In this document: positions 50,098-61,990 of the stretch, piece after piece
Layout: each line of letters starts with the position of its first letter
Position numbering within the stretch: the first letter of the stretch is position 1
Origin: Cruorifilaria tuberocauda
Lineage: Eukaryota > Nematoda > Chromadorea > Rhabditida > Onchocercidae
NCBI GenBank assembly: GCA_013365365.1
Contig: JABVXU010000192.1
Coordinates: 35,331-99,330, forward strand
Length of the DNA stretch: 64,000 bases
Direction: 5' to 3'
Notes under the pieces: generated by a model
Database searches by the model: none
Told to the model about the DNA's origin: nothing
What the model saw: the letters and a program-made list of their open reading frames with translations, nothing else
Translations under genes and position numbers: made by a program

Positions 50098-51225
50098 CTT
50101 CAAACAATATCAAGTTAAATATTCGCGAATACAATCAGTCTGAAAATAAAGAAAAAATATTACATCTAATAATTTTAAAAACTGAATTAAATTATATATT
50201 TAATCGGGTGATATGGATTATAAATGAAATCAACATAAAAAAACAGAAGAAATTTTCGAATAAAGGAGGAACACAATGTTTAGGAATAATTAAAAAATAT
50301 CATACTTCTGAAAATTTGAAAAATTTTAAAACTTCAATTAGAATTGAAACCCAATATAAGTCTATCATCATCTTATCCAAACAATAATATCCTTTTGCTC
50401 TCTTTCTCTCTCATTTTAAAGCACAAAAATGGTACGTTTGGTAAAGTCTAAATATAACATTAGTCAGAAATTAAAAACAATTTAAGGACATAACGATATG
50501 TTCCGATATATAAAAATTTTCACAAACCTACGCGTGAAGAGACTATTGAAATTTTAGAGATAGTACTGACTGTTAATATCTGCGAAGGATCAAAATGATA
50601 AAATTTAAAGGATAAAGTCCCAACATCCCCTTAGAACACTAAACTCCGGTTCAAACCAACCGAACATTCTGGATTAACAGTTTCAAGTGGTGCAACTCAA
50701 ATATGACCATAAGTTTTGGCTCAAATTGCGAATTTATTGAAGTATTTAAATTTCGTCCTCCTGTGATATGTGACGTTTAACCGAGTGTTGTTATCTGAGA
50801 GGTTGACGTACATTATGTTAAAGTTGAGTATCTTTCTTTTTACACATGATAACAAGTTGATGAAATGTGTAAGATTTATTGTTGACCTAAAGGGTAATCA
50901 TTCATTCTATTCTTTTCCTTTTGATGAATTGAGTATTATTTGGATTTTGTATTGCTGTAATCAGTTCTCCATTTATTCTTGTCATTACTCTGTACTTTTA
51001 AATTGCTGAAATCTTTCTTGGTTTTCTTTTGCAGCAAAGTTAACTTTGATTGCCTAAATTTAAGATGGATAAAATTTTTAAATGCTCATTCTCAAATGTA
51101 TGTTGTGCCTCAGCGGTATAGCGTAAGTGACGGTAACGTATTTTTATCAGATGAAGTTAAATTAATAGGAATAATTTTGTTAGTTTTAATTATCATTTAT
51201 AGACTTTGGAATTAGATGCGAAGAT
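50098..51225. promoter_or_regulatory. Divergent intergenic region, CDC45 and MAK16
   Basis: About 1.1 kb separates the CDC45 start (minus, 50097) from the MAK16 start (plus, 51226). Both genes serve proliferation, so shared control is plausible. ORFs at 50770-51009 and 50979-51215 overlap the probable MAK16 leader and show no protein-like features. No individual element was identified. Confidence 0.4.
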
Positions 51226-53470
51226 ATGCAGTGTGACGATATTACGTGGAATATCCTCAACAAAGGAATGTGCTCCTTTAAAACCAGGTAAGTGCATTCA
51301 TGAGTGAAAGTTTTTTTTGTTTGCATTACTGAGTAAGAAAAATGTTTTTTTAACAAGAAGTTGTAGCTCTTCTATTCAGAAGTTACTTCATTCAGATATA
51401 TTTGCAATCATTTCTTTTTGGTTTTCGATTGCTTCTATTTTAGCTGAAATTTTCTAAATTTTTACAAAATTTGCCAGGATAAAAACGCAGAAGTTTTGTC
51501 GTAATGAATACAACTTGACGGGTCTCTGTAATCGAGCATCATGTCCATTAGCTAACAGTCAATATGCTACGGTCCGAGAGGAGAAAGGTGCTTTTCGTTT
51601 TACAGGGAGAATTGATTAAAATATTTATAAATATGGTATACTTCATTCATCAAAGATATATCTGAAAGAGAAAATTTATTCTTCGGCAATTTGTATTTGA
51701 GCTTATAAAGGGCAGAGATTGCTGTCGTCATTGTGTTGTACAAGCAATCGTTATGAAATTTTAGGCTGTTTAAAAAGGAAGAGAATAATGGAAAAAATAA
51801 AGAAAAGAAAAAATAGCGAGATTTGTTGTTATTTCAGTCAATACATATAGCTATTTCAGGTATCTGTTATTTATATATGAAGGTAATTGAAAGAAGTCAC
51901 TATCCACGAAAACTCTGGGAGCGAATCAAATTATCGCGGAATATGACTCAAGCTGTTAGACAAATTGATGATGCACTGTTACATTGGTCTGAGTATGTTA
52001 GGCATAAATGTAAAGCACGTTTAATTCGTATACATCAGTATTTGATCAGAATGAGGAAAATGAGCCTTCGAGAAAGGTTTCTATTTGATTTGATTTCCCT
52101 TTGCATAACAAAAAAATCCCTAAATATTTCATTGCAATATGGTCTTTTATTAAATCGTCATAAAATACATTTTCGAAAAAAACAAATATTCTACTTTATG
52201 TCAGGTATTGGAAAAATTTTTAGATTGGACTAATAATAAGTATGTTAGACTTTAGCTGTTGGTATAGTTTCATGCATGATTCTTTTGCAGTGCACAGGAA
52301 TTTATTGGTATCAGAATAGATATGATGAGCCGTAAAAATCATAAAATTGTTTGAAAATTTGTTGGCTTTATACTTTAATATATTTTAGAATTTTTCTGGC
52401 TTTTTTAAACTCTTTCGATATTTTCATTCTTCAGGCAACAAAAGATTATTCCGATACAGCGAAAGATTGAGAGACGTGAAGTGAGACGAGAAGAAAAAGC
52501 GCTCATTGCTGCTAAATTGGATACAGCTATAGAAAAGGAGCTACTGAATCGTTTACGTGAAGGAACTTATGGTGAAATCTATAATTTCAGGTTTTTAAAG
52601 CACCAGCTTTATTCTTCATCGTATTTATTTCATTATTTTTTGTTTAGAAGTTTTTCAGTGTGGATTAGTTGTTCAATTTGTATTACCGGAAATTTGAAGG
52701 TGTCTATTTTTTCATTCACTGAACACAACAGATTTTATTAATAAGGTGATTTTTAGGCAAGACGCCTTCAACCGTGTACTTGACGAACAAGAGGAAGAGG
52801 ATACAGAATCCGATCGTGAAATTGAAATCGAAGAGGATAATGAGGTTATAATTTCTTGAATTTTTATGATTTTTCTCGTTATATTATCGATCTTCGATTT
52901 TTTTAATTGGTGAGCATTCAGAATACCGGAGTTCGCGAGTACGTTGCTGATTTCGAGGAATCATCTGACGAAGATGATAATGAAGATATAGAGGATGGAG
53001 TAATGAAAGAACTGTGGAACGAGGAAGAGACCAGTGACGAAGATAATGACGTAACTGAAAATGAAAACGAGGAAAGTTCCATTGAAGACGAAGAAAAATT
53101 GAGCGAAAAAGAAAAGAAACAGGTGAATACGGATGTTTCTGTATCATTCATCATTTTACACCTTGCAGGCTTCGTGTTGTCTTGCAAAGATTATTCATTG
53201 TAAAGTTATTCGTGCAGTAAAATTCATTCCTAGTTTTTCAAAGCAGAATTCTATTACTTAAAGTACTTTAAGATTACTTAAAGATATTAAAGGTTCAGTT
53301 TCAAAATTTGATGAATTTTTCAGCAAAAAGAGAAACGAGTAAGGTGGAGGGATCTAAAGAACAGGCAGCGAAGACGTGAACCCGTCAAGAAGCGGTTACG
53401 ACAGGTGCTCGAAATCGAATACGAAAACGAAGAACCAGTTGGAAGTAAACAAAGGCTACGAAATCCATAA
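51226..53470 (+). CDS. MAK16, nucleolar 60S ribosome assembly factor
   Basis: MAK16 is a conserved nucleolar protein needed for early 60S pre-ribosome maturation (5.8S/25S-28S rRNA processing). Exons: 51226-51287, 51478-51587, 51860-52076, 52435-52590, 52757-52844, 52922-53122, 53324-53470; 981 nt, 326 aa, near the human length of 300. The start ([19 protein letters not shown]; human [20 protein letters not shown]) is unmistakable. Four conserved cysteines (16, 28, 38, 43; [24 protein letters not shown]) match the family metal-site pattern. [40 protein letters not shown] and [20 protein letters not shown] continue the family alignment. The C-terminal third is acidic ([15 protein letters not shown]) and ends basic ([14 protein letters not shown]), as in other MAK16 proteins, though the exact residues diverge. 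Confidence 0.96.
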
Positions 53471-54345
53471 GTTTTATCAGTGCTGCATGCTAATATCTCT
53501 TATGAAATAAATTGTTGTGCGGATTCGATGTAATCATTTTTTTATAACTTTATCGCTGTCTACAATTAAAGTCCGGAAACTTTATGACTTTTGATGAAGA
53601 GCCATGGAACTACGAAGCAAGATAAGAGTAATACCAGTAGCACATCAGTCTCTTCCTATGAAACCGGATGAGTGAAGCGTTTTTCAAAGCCATCAGAAAG
53701 CACTGATGGGGAAGTCTGCAGTAAGAAGTTGTTACAACCTATCAAAAATACGAATTTCGATTATTTGTTTTATGATGTTAAATATCAATTCCTAGAATCA
53801 GTTACTTCAAGTGAGGGTGTAAGAAATGCAATAAATCATTGCTAAGTATTTTATTTAAATAAATCTGGCAACAGAAAGAATCGTTTTCTATATAATAAGA
53901 ATGACAGAGAAAAATAATTGCATATGACACGAAACATAAATGAGGCCCGCATTTTGCTTTTTGAAAAGTACGAAGTTGTGTCGTACAGCAGAAAAAATGG
54001 ACTATTCAAATTCGGAATGTATGAAATCTTTGTTCCTTCTTGATTAAATCTAAATTTCAATTCATGGACTGAATGGTTAACTGGTGTATCGATTTCCAAC
54101 AGTGTTCGAACATATAGTTCAAATCAACCATTAAAAAATCTATATATAAAACATGCAGAACATGAGATTTTATATCGAGGATTGGCTGGATTTTATCTAA
54201 ATCCAGTTCGAAAGGAAATCTTGTATGTGATGGATATAAGAAATACTGTTACTTATAGCATCCATTATTAAACTATAGCATCCAGAAAAACATCTGACAT
54301 TAATCTCTAGGGTGAGAGTTTTGCAATGATTTTGCAAACAACGCG
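53471..54345. other. Intergenic, between convergent MAK16 and co-Smad genes
   Basis: About 0.9 kb containing the 3' ends of both genes. No coding potential was recognised; the ORF at 53851-54099 (minus) looks like chance. Confidence 0.55.
53506..53511 (+). terminator. Candidate poly(A) signal of MAK16
   Basis: AATAAA about 35 bases after the stop at 53470. Confidence 0.6.
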
Positions 54346-57300
54346 TTAATACTCGTTTTTTTTCAACAACTGATCCAAAAGCTGTAGCGGTCGATGAAGT
54401 TGTAGTTCAATCCAACAAGGCGTTTCCTTAATCGATGTGCGATTGTAACCTACGCCCCAGCCTTTCACAAATGATATCGCTATTATGCAACATACCTAAT
54501 CAAAACGATAAAAATTATTTTTCTGAAAAATGAAAGAATATTTTTCTGCAAAGTTTTCCAGATATTGAGAAACTATCAACTACATTTTGCATATTCTTAT
54601 CCTACATCATTCGATTACAACCCTCTCTTAGAACAAAAATGGTTGCTTCTAGCATATTTCACTGTTTTCTTGAGTGCGCATCCATTATTGTGCATAGAAG
54701 TTTTCCAGCATTTGAAAATATCCGAACATACGTCTTCGAAAAGTAAATTATTATTTATCATTAGATTTTAACTGCAACTTATTTGAAACAACGAAAAAAA
54801 TATATGTAATGCTTGCTTACTCGTCTCAAATCATCAACACCTGTTCCAACATGTTCAATCAGCGACGATGCGATATTAGCTGGAGGAAGATAGCCAGCAA
54901 CTGCTGCAGCTTGTGCTACAACAGCTAACCGAGCAGATTTATTCTGATGCTCCATTTCCGCAAATGCCCAACGTAAATCAAAAATCTGTAATATATCATT
55001 TACTATAAGAAACAAACGGTCGAACCTAACAAAAAAAGAAAAAACAGTAATACTTTATGCTTTTTACCATTACATTATTATTCTGATAAAAAATTTTTTA
55101 TAGTAAACAAAATATCCCAATCCACTGTATATCAATATTCAAGAATAATGCTACTATAACAGTTAGCATATCATTTGTCATTCAATATTAAATGGTTATC
55201 ACTAAATTACAATGATAACTCACTTTTTTGCTCGGCGAACCAGAACAAAATTTATGGACAGTGGTGCCACATTCAATATCGTTTTCAAAATCCAAGTAAT
55301 AACTCCGGACAAAAACAGATTTGTGAGATAAGCATTCCAGATATACGCTACCGTCACGCTGTGTTGATATACGTACTCCTTTTCCGATGTGTAGTCTAAA
55401 TAAATAACTTTTAATTTTTGGAATTAAAGTACTTTTGAAAATTTTTCGGAAAAAACTAAAATAGAAATTATCATTATGCAATTTTAGTACGGTCACTATT
55501 CAGTAGTGTCGTGGGAAATTCGCTTGAAAAAAAAGAAATAAATGCTTTCCTTGCTTTTTCGGAAGCTTCACTCCTATGTACGTTTGATAAGGCTCCTAAA
55601 CAAAATCGACCATGTTTAGCTCCTGCTGGATTAACACCACCATCAATTACAACCTATTAAAGGACAAACTTGAAATTATTAGAAAACAAAATTTTTCATA
55701 TCTCCCAAATGTTTCTTGAACTTATGGTATAAATTTTGCATAATTTATAACAGCACTCAATATAAAACATGAAACAGTCAACATGAAAACTATGTTACAT
55801 ACAATTTCTTCATTACCAAAAACTTATACTTTCATTACTTACATCGAAAGCACAAGAAACATACCTCTGTTCGATCTTTTCGAACTCGGAACGTTTCACC
55901 AACTTGCGTATCTAATTCGTAATATGATATAGAACACCAGTGATCGGGCACTGTAATATAACGTTATGTAAAAAAAAATAAACAAGCTTAATTTCCAAGC
56001 ATTTTCAGCAATATTAGTTCTGAAATAATTTGAAAGTTCATGGAACTCCTTATCAGAGAAATAAAAGAATCAGAGGTAAAACGCTACTTGGTGTGGTTGG
56101 TAAACGTATTGATTCCAAATTATCTGAAAGAAATAATAAAATGTTAGAAGAAAATCATTAAATGAAGTTCAGATTTTTCAGAAATTAAACTTAAATAAAA
56201 GCAAATAACAAATAAATAATAGCTCGAATTAAGTAATAAAAAAACGAATTTATATACTTACATCTACAACGGCCGATTGAGTAATTACACGAATCACTAA
56301 TTTGTTGGTAGTTAGCTGAAAAATGAACGGAAGTATTTATATAAACTCATATCTCATAATCAGATATCGATTTAGATCACTTTATTAATTTTTTTAGAAA
56401 AAAAAGAGAATCCATGTATGATTCTTTTTAACCTATCTTTTCCGTTCTTTAATATTTTGTAATTCTTATTTAGTAATGTTTGAAAATATCTAGAATTGGC
56501 AAACAACTATTTATTGTTTAATAACTTTCAGTCATATTATATTATGTTTGAATTTTTGGAATTTTCTTTTGCGAACATGTTGCAATATGATACAATAATC
56601 GTATGAACAACAAGAATTTTGAAACCTCATTTTTTTTGTCCACACATCAATTTACATATAGCTACTTTAAGCCAGCGAAGAAAAGATTGTTCGTATCAAT
56701 TTAAAACTTCTATTGCGAGGTTCGAAAATGCCGTTACCTTGAGAATGTTGCTGATATAAATGTACAGCAGATGAATTTGCTGCTGATAAAATGCAGTTCT
56801 GATTCAGCCAAGTATTCCGATCGTCAGCAGCAGCGCCATCGTTTCTGCCACTTTGCAAAATGTTTAATGATCCAGGTGATGTCACATCACAATATGAACC
56901 CTGAAACTGCAGTGTTAGTTTCCAAATATTTAGAATATTCTCCTGGATAAAAAAATTATTTCGAATTGATTTTAGCATTCTATATGAATACATTCGTGAT
57001 TGACGCGCATGAGTTTACTACACGGTATTGTACTTTTTTGCCCAATTAAAAAAATGATTTCGAGTTTCATCAACTCTATAAGCTTTAAGGAATTACGTAT
57101 AAATGTTTTAGCATGATTTGAGGGTAATCAAATGTTGAAATCTCAGTAAATTGCAAATGAGCTAAAACACTGAACGAAATTCAAAAATTTTTAACTCTTT
57201 TTCTTTCCTAATAAACAACCTACTTCAGTTGGTAATGATTGTGCAGCAATTTGTGCTTGAGCCATTTGCGCAGGTGCAGCATTACTAGCCAATGGATTTC

Positions 57301-60267
57301 CCACTGTGACTTGTGATGAAGATGATGGTGCAGTTAAGGCATCCAAACGAAGAGTTGACATATCTATAAGGGAAACTAACAATATGAAATTGTGTATTAA
57401 GTAATAAGAAATCACAAGAGAAGTAAAACTGAATGTGAAAAATGGAATGTACCAATGTTTCCGATGGCTGATGATACAATCCGTTCATAATGATATGGAT
57501 TAATGCAAATTACATCCTGAAAATTCGATAAAGTTTGATAATTTCCGAAAATAATAGAACAGATCAGTAATTGCTGAATTTTTTCCAAGAACTATTATAA
57601 AAATCATGAACAACTGATAATTTCTTCGCCAAAAAAAGTAAAATTATTTCGATCCGAGTTTTATGCAACAGCTGCTCTGTTAGTAATCCGACCGAAAATT
57701 TGTATGAAACAATGGAGATCTTACATGAGATTTCGCAGCATTGCTCTACTTAGGAGAATGATAAATTAATCCACTTCATTCTAAAAAACTTTAGAATCAA
57801 TCAACAAAACCTGGTTATCAGGCGCCACTGCACAAATTGGTAATTTCTGCAGTTCATTTTTGTTAACATTTGGCCAACGCCAAATCCGAGCATAAACTAC
57901 GTGGGGAACACCTTTTCGACCTGCAACTTGTAGCCGTCCATCTAATGATCTCTGCAACACATTCATGAATAAAAACAAAAAGGAATCGATCCTAATAAAT
58001 CTTTTTTTGCAAATACATGAATAGGTAGAAACGTATTGATGTAATATTTTCTAATGAAATTAAAATTCGATGTTATTTTCGTTTGGGAATTATATTAAAC
58101 TGAAGAATGTTTATATGAAAGATTGCAGTGCTTATCCAAAGCTTAGATCTCGTTCTTCATGGTGATACACGGATACTGGAAACAGCGAAATCACTATCAC
58201 TCAAAAAGTTGCAATTGAGAAGTTTTAATTGTTCACCTGAATCTATATGCTGAGTAAACTAATTACGCCATAGCAGAAAAAATGAACCTGAATAGTAACA
58301 CAAGAAGTTGGTTGTTTGCCTGCCGATGTTATAGCGGTAATTAAATTTTCCAATTCGTTTCGTTTATCTTTTAATTTTTTTACTAAACTTTCTATTGCTT
58401 TCCGGACAAATTCGGCATCTTCACCACCCTAAAAATATGATAAAATAATTCCTAAATTCATACTTTCAAAAGAATATTTTAACAAATAAATGGATAAGTA
58501 GGCTGAAAGTTCCTCGCAAGTACTAAAAGTAGTAAGCAATATTTGAAAAGACAGAAATTTCGAAACGTTGCATAACAATTTAATAATGAAGTTTGGAATG
58601 AAAGACGAAATATGACGAATGAAATTAGAGATGATATCTGGAATAAAAAAGACAAATGATATGAAAAAACCTTGATATCATTTATTAACAAACCTGTTGA
58701 TAGCACTGAAGAACATGGGCAATTTGGGCACATGGATCAGTAGCGGATGCAGTAGCATTATGTGATGAGGATGGCATCGGATTTCCCGAATAATCATTAT
58801 GCTGCTGTAATATATCACGAATTACGGTTTTGTCTATTATTTGACATTACTTGCAAAATATATTACCATAGAATTCGTCAATTTGTAACTCTATGCAAAA
58901 CATAAAGCGTACTGGTAGTTTTCTGCTCGTTAAAATTTGGTGTAATGAATGAACCCATACTCGTTTTGAAAAATTACTCTTAGCTATTATCAGATTTTAT
59001 TCCAAAACAACTACGTAGTACATTAATGAAGAAAATTAACGCTAAGCATAACTGAAATTATTTTTTTTAATGATTATGAAAAAATTACCTTAAGGATATT
59101 AAAATATTTATTCGTTTTATTAATTTAGGGAAAAGAGAAAAATGTAACCTAGCAGCAATTTTAAAGGAAAAAATGAAGAATGGAAATTTATATAGTACAG
59201 AATACTTCACCGGTGGATGCATATTATGCATAGCTTGAACTGGTTGATATTCGTAAAAATTGGGTGAAAACGGTAGAGCACCAGGTAATATTTGTCTCAT
59301 TCCAGATGCAACCGCTATACTGTCTGAATAATGCTGTATCGTAGGAACACCATGTTGCTGAATTTTCTAATGTAGAACAGTGATAATGATAAAACGATAA
59401 TGTAAAACAATGTACTTTTGAACTGAATTTTTAGAAATGAATCTTTAAAACAATTTTTTTGTCATTATATTGTGATCTAATTAATAAAGTTTTGGAAAAA
59501 TAACATTCTTCCTAACTAATATGTCCATATCCCACATGCTCTTAAGATTTTAACTTCTAAATTTACCGGATGTATTTGTTGTTGTCGCATGAACATTTGT
59601 TGTTGTTGTTGTTGTTGTATGACAGCTGGAACACTTGCAATATTTTCTGAAACTCATCTTGATATTTATTTTCATATTTGATGAACAATTTAACGTTAGA
59701 AATCGATTAAGTGTTAATTCATCTTATATTAAATCTATCACGTTCTTTAATAAAGCTTAGTACATCAAATCAAATACTAAATCTTCTTATGGCTCTTTAA
59801 TCTATGACACAAACCTATCCAATTTCACAGTAGCCTTTATTGCAAAAATTAGTGATGCACAACTCTAGCCGAGAGGCAAGAAATGATCTGTCAATACTTT
59901 TATTATTCAAAAAACAATCTTCTATAACTGATATGAAGAAAAAAATATAAGAATTATGAGTTTTCTTATCGACAACTTTAATTAAATAATACTTATAAAT
60001 TCGAACATATAAATGACGAAACAAAATGATATGATGATAAGAATCGGAAATGATATCAAAGAACGAGAAACCTGGCATTTGTGTACGCAATATTTGTTGC
60101 AGTGGCACTTGTTGATGTTGTTGTTGATGAATTAATCCACCATCAGTATCATCCAAAAAACCATTAAAAAACTGTATTGGAACACAACCCGCATTAGTAG
60201 CTGCAGTTGTACCACTAACCATGGGTACAGCACTTGGTTGTTGATGTATCAAACTACCCGCATCCAT
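54346..60267 (-). CDS. Co-Smad, SMAD4 (SMA-4/DAF-3) type
   Basis: The common-mediator Smad joins receptor-activated Smads in TGF-beta/BMP signalling and acts on DNA in the nucleus. Exons (5' to 3'): 60267-60072, 59646-59567, 59366-59211, 58804-58694, 58428-58288, 57951-57811, 57516-57453, 57363-57224, 56900-56738, 56315-56262, 56123-56088, 55950-55865, 55653-55550, 55395-55224, 54985-54821, 54495-54346; 1959 nt, 652 aa. A Gln-rich leader of about 160 residues precedes MH1 (about 160-290: [20 protein letters not shown], hairpin [20 protein letters not shown], zinc-type Cys/His in SCVTIQ and [12 protein letters not shown]). After a Ser/Ala/Gln linker comes MH2 (about 429-645: [74 protein letters not shown]). 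The [10 protein letters not shown] stretch is a SMAD4 hallmark. The C-terminus lacks the SxS phosphorylation motif, as expected for a co-Smad. The junction at 55550/55395 lacks a GT donor. An in-frame ATG at 60300 is an alternative start. Confidence 0.93.
55396..55549 (-). other. Putative non-canonical GA-AG intron in the co-Smad MH2 domain
   Basis: The upstream exon must end after GAA AAA GCA AG and the downstream exon must begin with A CTA CAC ATC to give EKARLHIGKG, matching human ERARLHIGKG exactly. The intron would start GAAAGC and end TTATTTAG. No GT or GC donor in reach keeps the frame. It could be a real GA-AG intron, a sequencing or assembly error, or a mutation. Confidence 0.55.
59591..59625 (-). 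repeat. CAA-repeat coding polyglutamine in the co-Smad leader
   Basis: Tandem CAA triplets on the minus strand encode a run of seven glutamines, then MFMR and three more. The run lies in co-Smad exon 2, N-terminal to MH1. Confidence 0.85.
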
Positions 60268-61319
60268 CACTATCTTTCCACTTATTCTTGAAAATATCAT
60301 TGAAATATAACTAATTACTGATATTATTTATTTTTTATATGCACAATATATTTTGAAGATTGTTTAAAAAGGTTTGAGGAGGAATTTATCGGCAATATCG
60401 AAACTATAAGTGAAGGATACAAATTGGACTATTCTACAGATTACATTTGAATAAAAACTGAACACCCCTCATTTTTTCCGCAGTTCTAGCGAAAAACAAA
60501 TGGAAAATCATTTTAATATTAAAACAGCGCGACCTGACCTTTAGAAAAAAACGATATATAGGTTAAAGTAAATAAATGGTAGTTCAGTAAATGCAATTTA
60601 TTTCGATCTTTTCTTTCCATAGTGTTAATATGAAAAATAAAACAATAAGCACTTAATAGTCATTTTAATAAACACATTAGAAATATAGTTAAAATACAGT
60701 AGTTAGACTGAATCAATCAATACATAATTTCTACTGTTAAAACAGTAATTACAATGATTTCGTAAGCAATAAATTCACTTATTCGTTTTAGCCTTAATTG
60801 CAATATTTATATTATTACGGCAATAGAACATCATGTATAAAGTTAGTGTATTATTCTTACAGTCACTAGTCAATGAGACCAATGAAGAGACACAGAGACA
60901 AACGCACATTTGTTAAAGATAAATAATTTTAGGTTAATTGAACTTGATTTTAGAAGATCAGCAGAAGAAACAAAAGATAAAAAATGAAGAGATGAAATTA
61001 CCGTAATCAGGAAGAAAAGAAAAAAGACATAAAAGACTGAAAATGGAGCAGAAAAGAAATCAATGGTAATAACTTCACTAATTAAAGTTTAAATTAACAT
61101 ATTTAGCGTAAGTAAATGAATGACAGCAATTAAAGTATCGATTCACAATTATTGGATTAACTGTAAAGATGAAAAGCTGAAGTAAAGGTCCAACAACCAA
61201 TGGTTGTTAAAAATGCTCCTAATGTTATGAGGACGATGATAAGTGATAGCGGCAAGTGACAGCGATGGTGTGATAAGAAGAATCGCAAGGTGATGGCGCT
61301 GTTCGTAGTGGTTGCGACG

Positions 61320-61500
61320 ACAGTGATGGTGAGAGAGAGGAAGAAGGAGGAGAAAGAGAAGGACGAGGGAGAGGAGGCGAGGTAATGATGATGTTTGGGT
61401 GAGATGAGATAATCATTGATTTGCAAATTATCTTGGGAGAAAAGAAAATAAGAGGAAATAGGAGAAGAGAGGGAGGGAATAGAGATGCAAAGCAAAGAAG
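61320..61500. repeat. Purine-rich (GA/GGA) tract
   Basis: The plus strand is dominated by G and A, with GAGAGAG, GAAGGAGGAG and similar blocks. It is distinctly more G-rich than its surroundings and lies about 1.1-1.2 kb upstream of the co-Smad start. Confidence 0.8.
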
Positions 61501-61972
61501 ATGTCAGATTTGTAGAGTACAAGGTGATAAGCATATACCTACGTTTTTGTAGAGAAACGCTTGTGCGTCTTGCAATTCCGATTATGTTTGCATTTTGCAC
61601 TTGCACTTGAACATGCAATAGCATTTAGCGTGCAGTGTATCAACGTGCAAAATTGGTAATTTATTCTTTCTAAGTGCAGCAATTTTTCTATGGTTGATAT
61701 CATTTCGACGAATTATATGAAGATATGCTAGAGATGATTATTTTGTGAGCCTCACTACAACTATAATAATTATTTATTGCTTGATTTAAATTGTTAAGGG
61801 TACATTACTATAACAATAATAAATTTAGCATCGATCGCAATTCTAAAAATTATTTATTGTGATTAAGTTACTGTAGAGGCAGTGATGTCACAGTAATGAA
61901 TATGTTTTAATTTGGTTATTACTAGAAATATTATTTCAACAACAATTGATTACATTTGTACGTCGTTTCAAA

Positions 61973-61990
61973 TACACACACACACATACA
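61973..61990. repeat. (CA)n microsatellite
   Basis: A short CA dinucleotide run ending in CATACA, non-coding. Confidence 0.8.

Noticed and set aside
50600..50660. T-loop-like GGTTCAAACC suggesting a tRNA
   Set aside because: The flanking bases do not form a T-arm stem, and no acceptor stem or A-box is present.
52884..53187. Two minus-strand ORFs, one very serine-rich
   Set aside because: Both are shadows of the acidic MAK16 exon 6.
61157..61624. 155-codon minus-strand ORF
   Set aside because: Its length comes from the pyrimidine-rich minus strand opposite a purine tract; the translation is low-complexity Ser, Leu and Thr.
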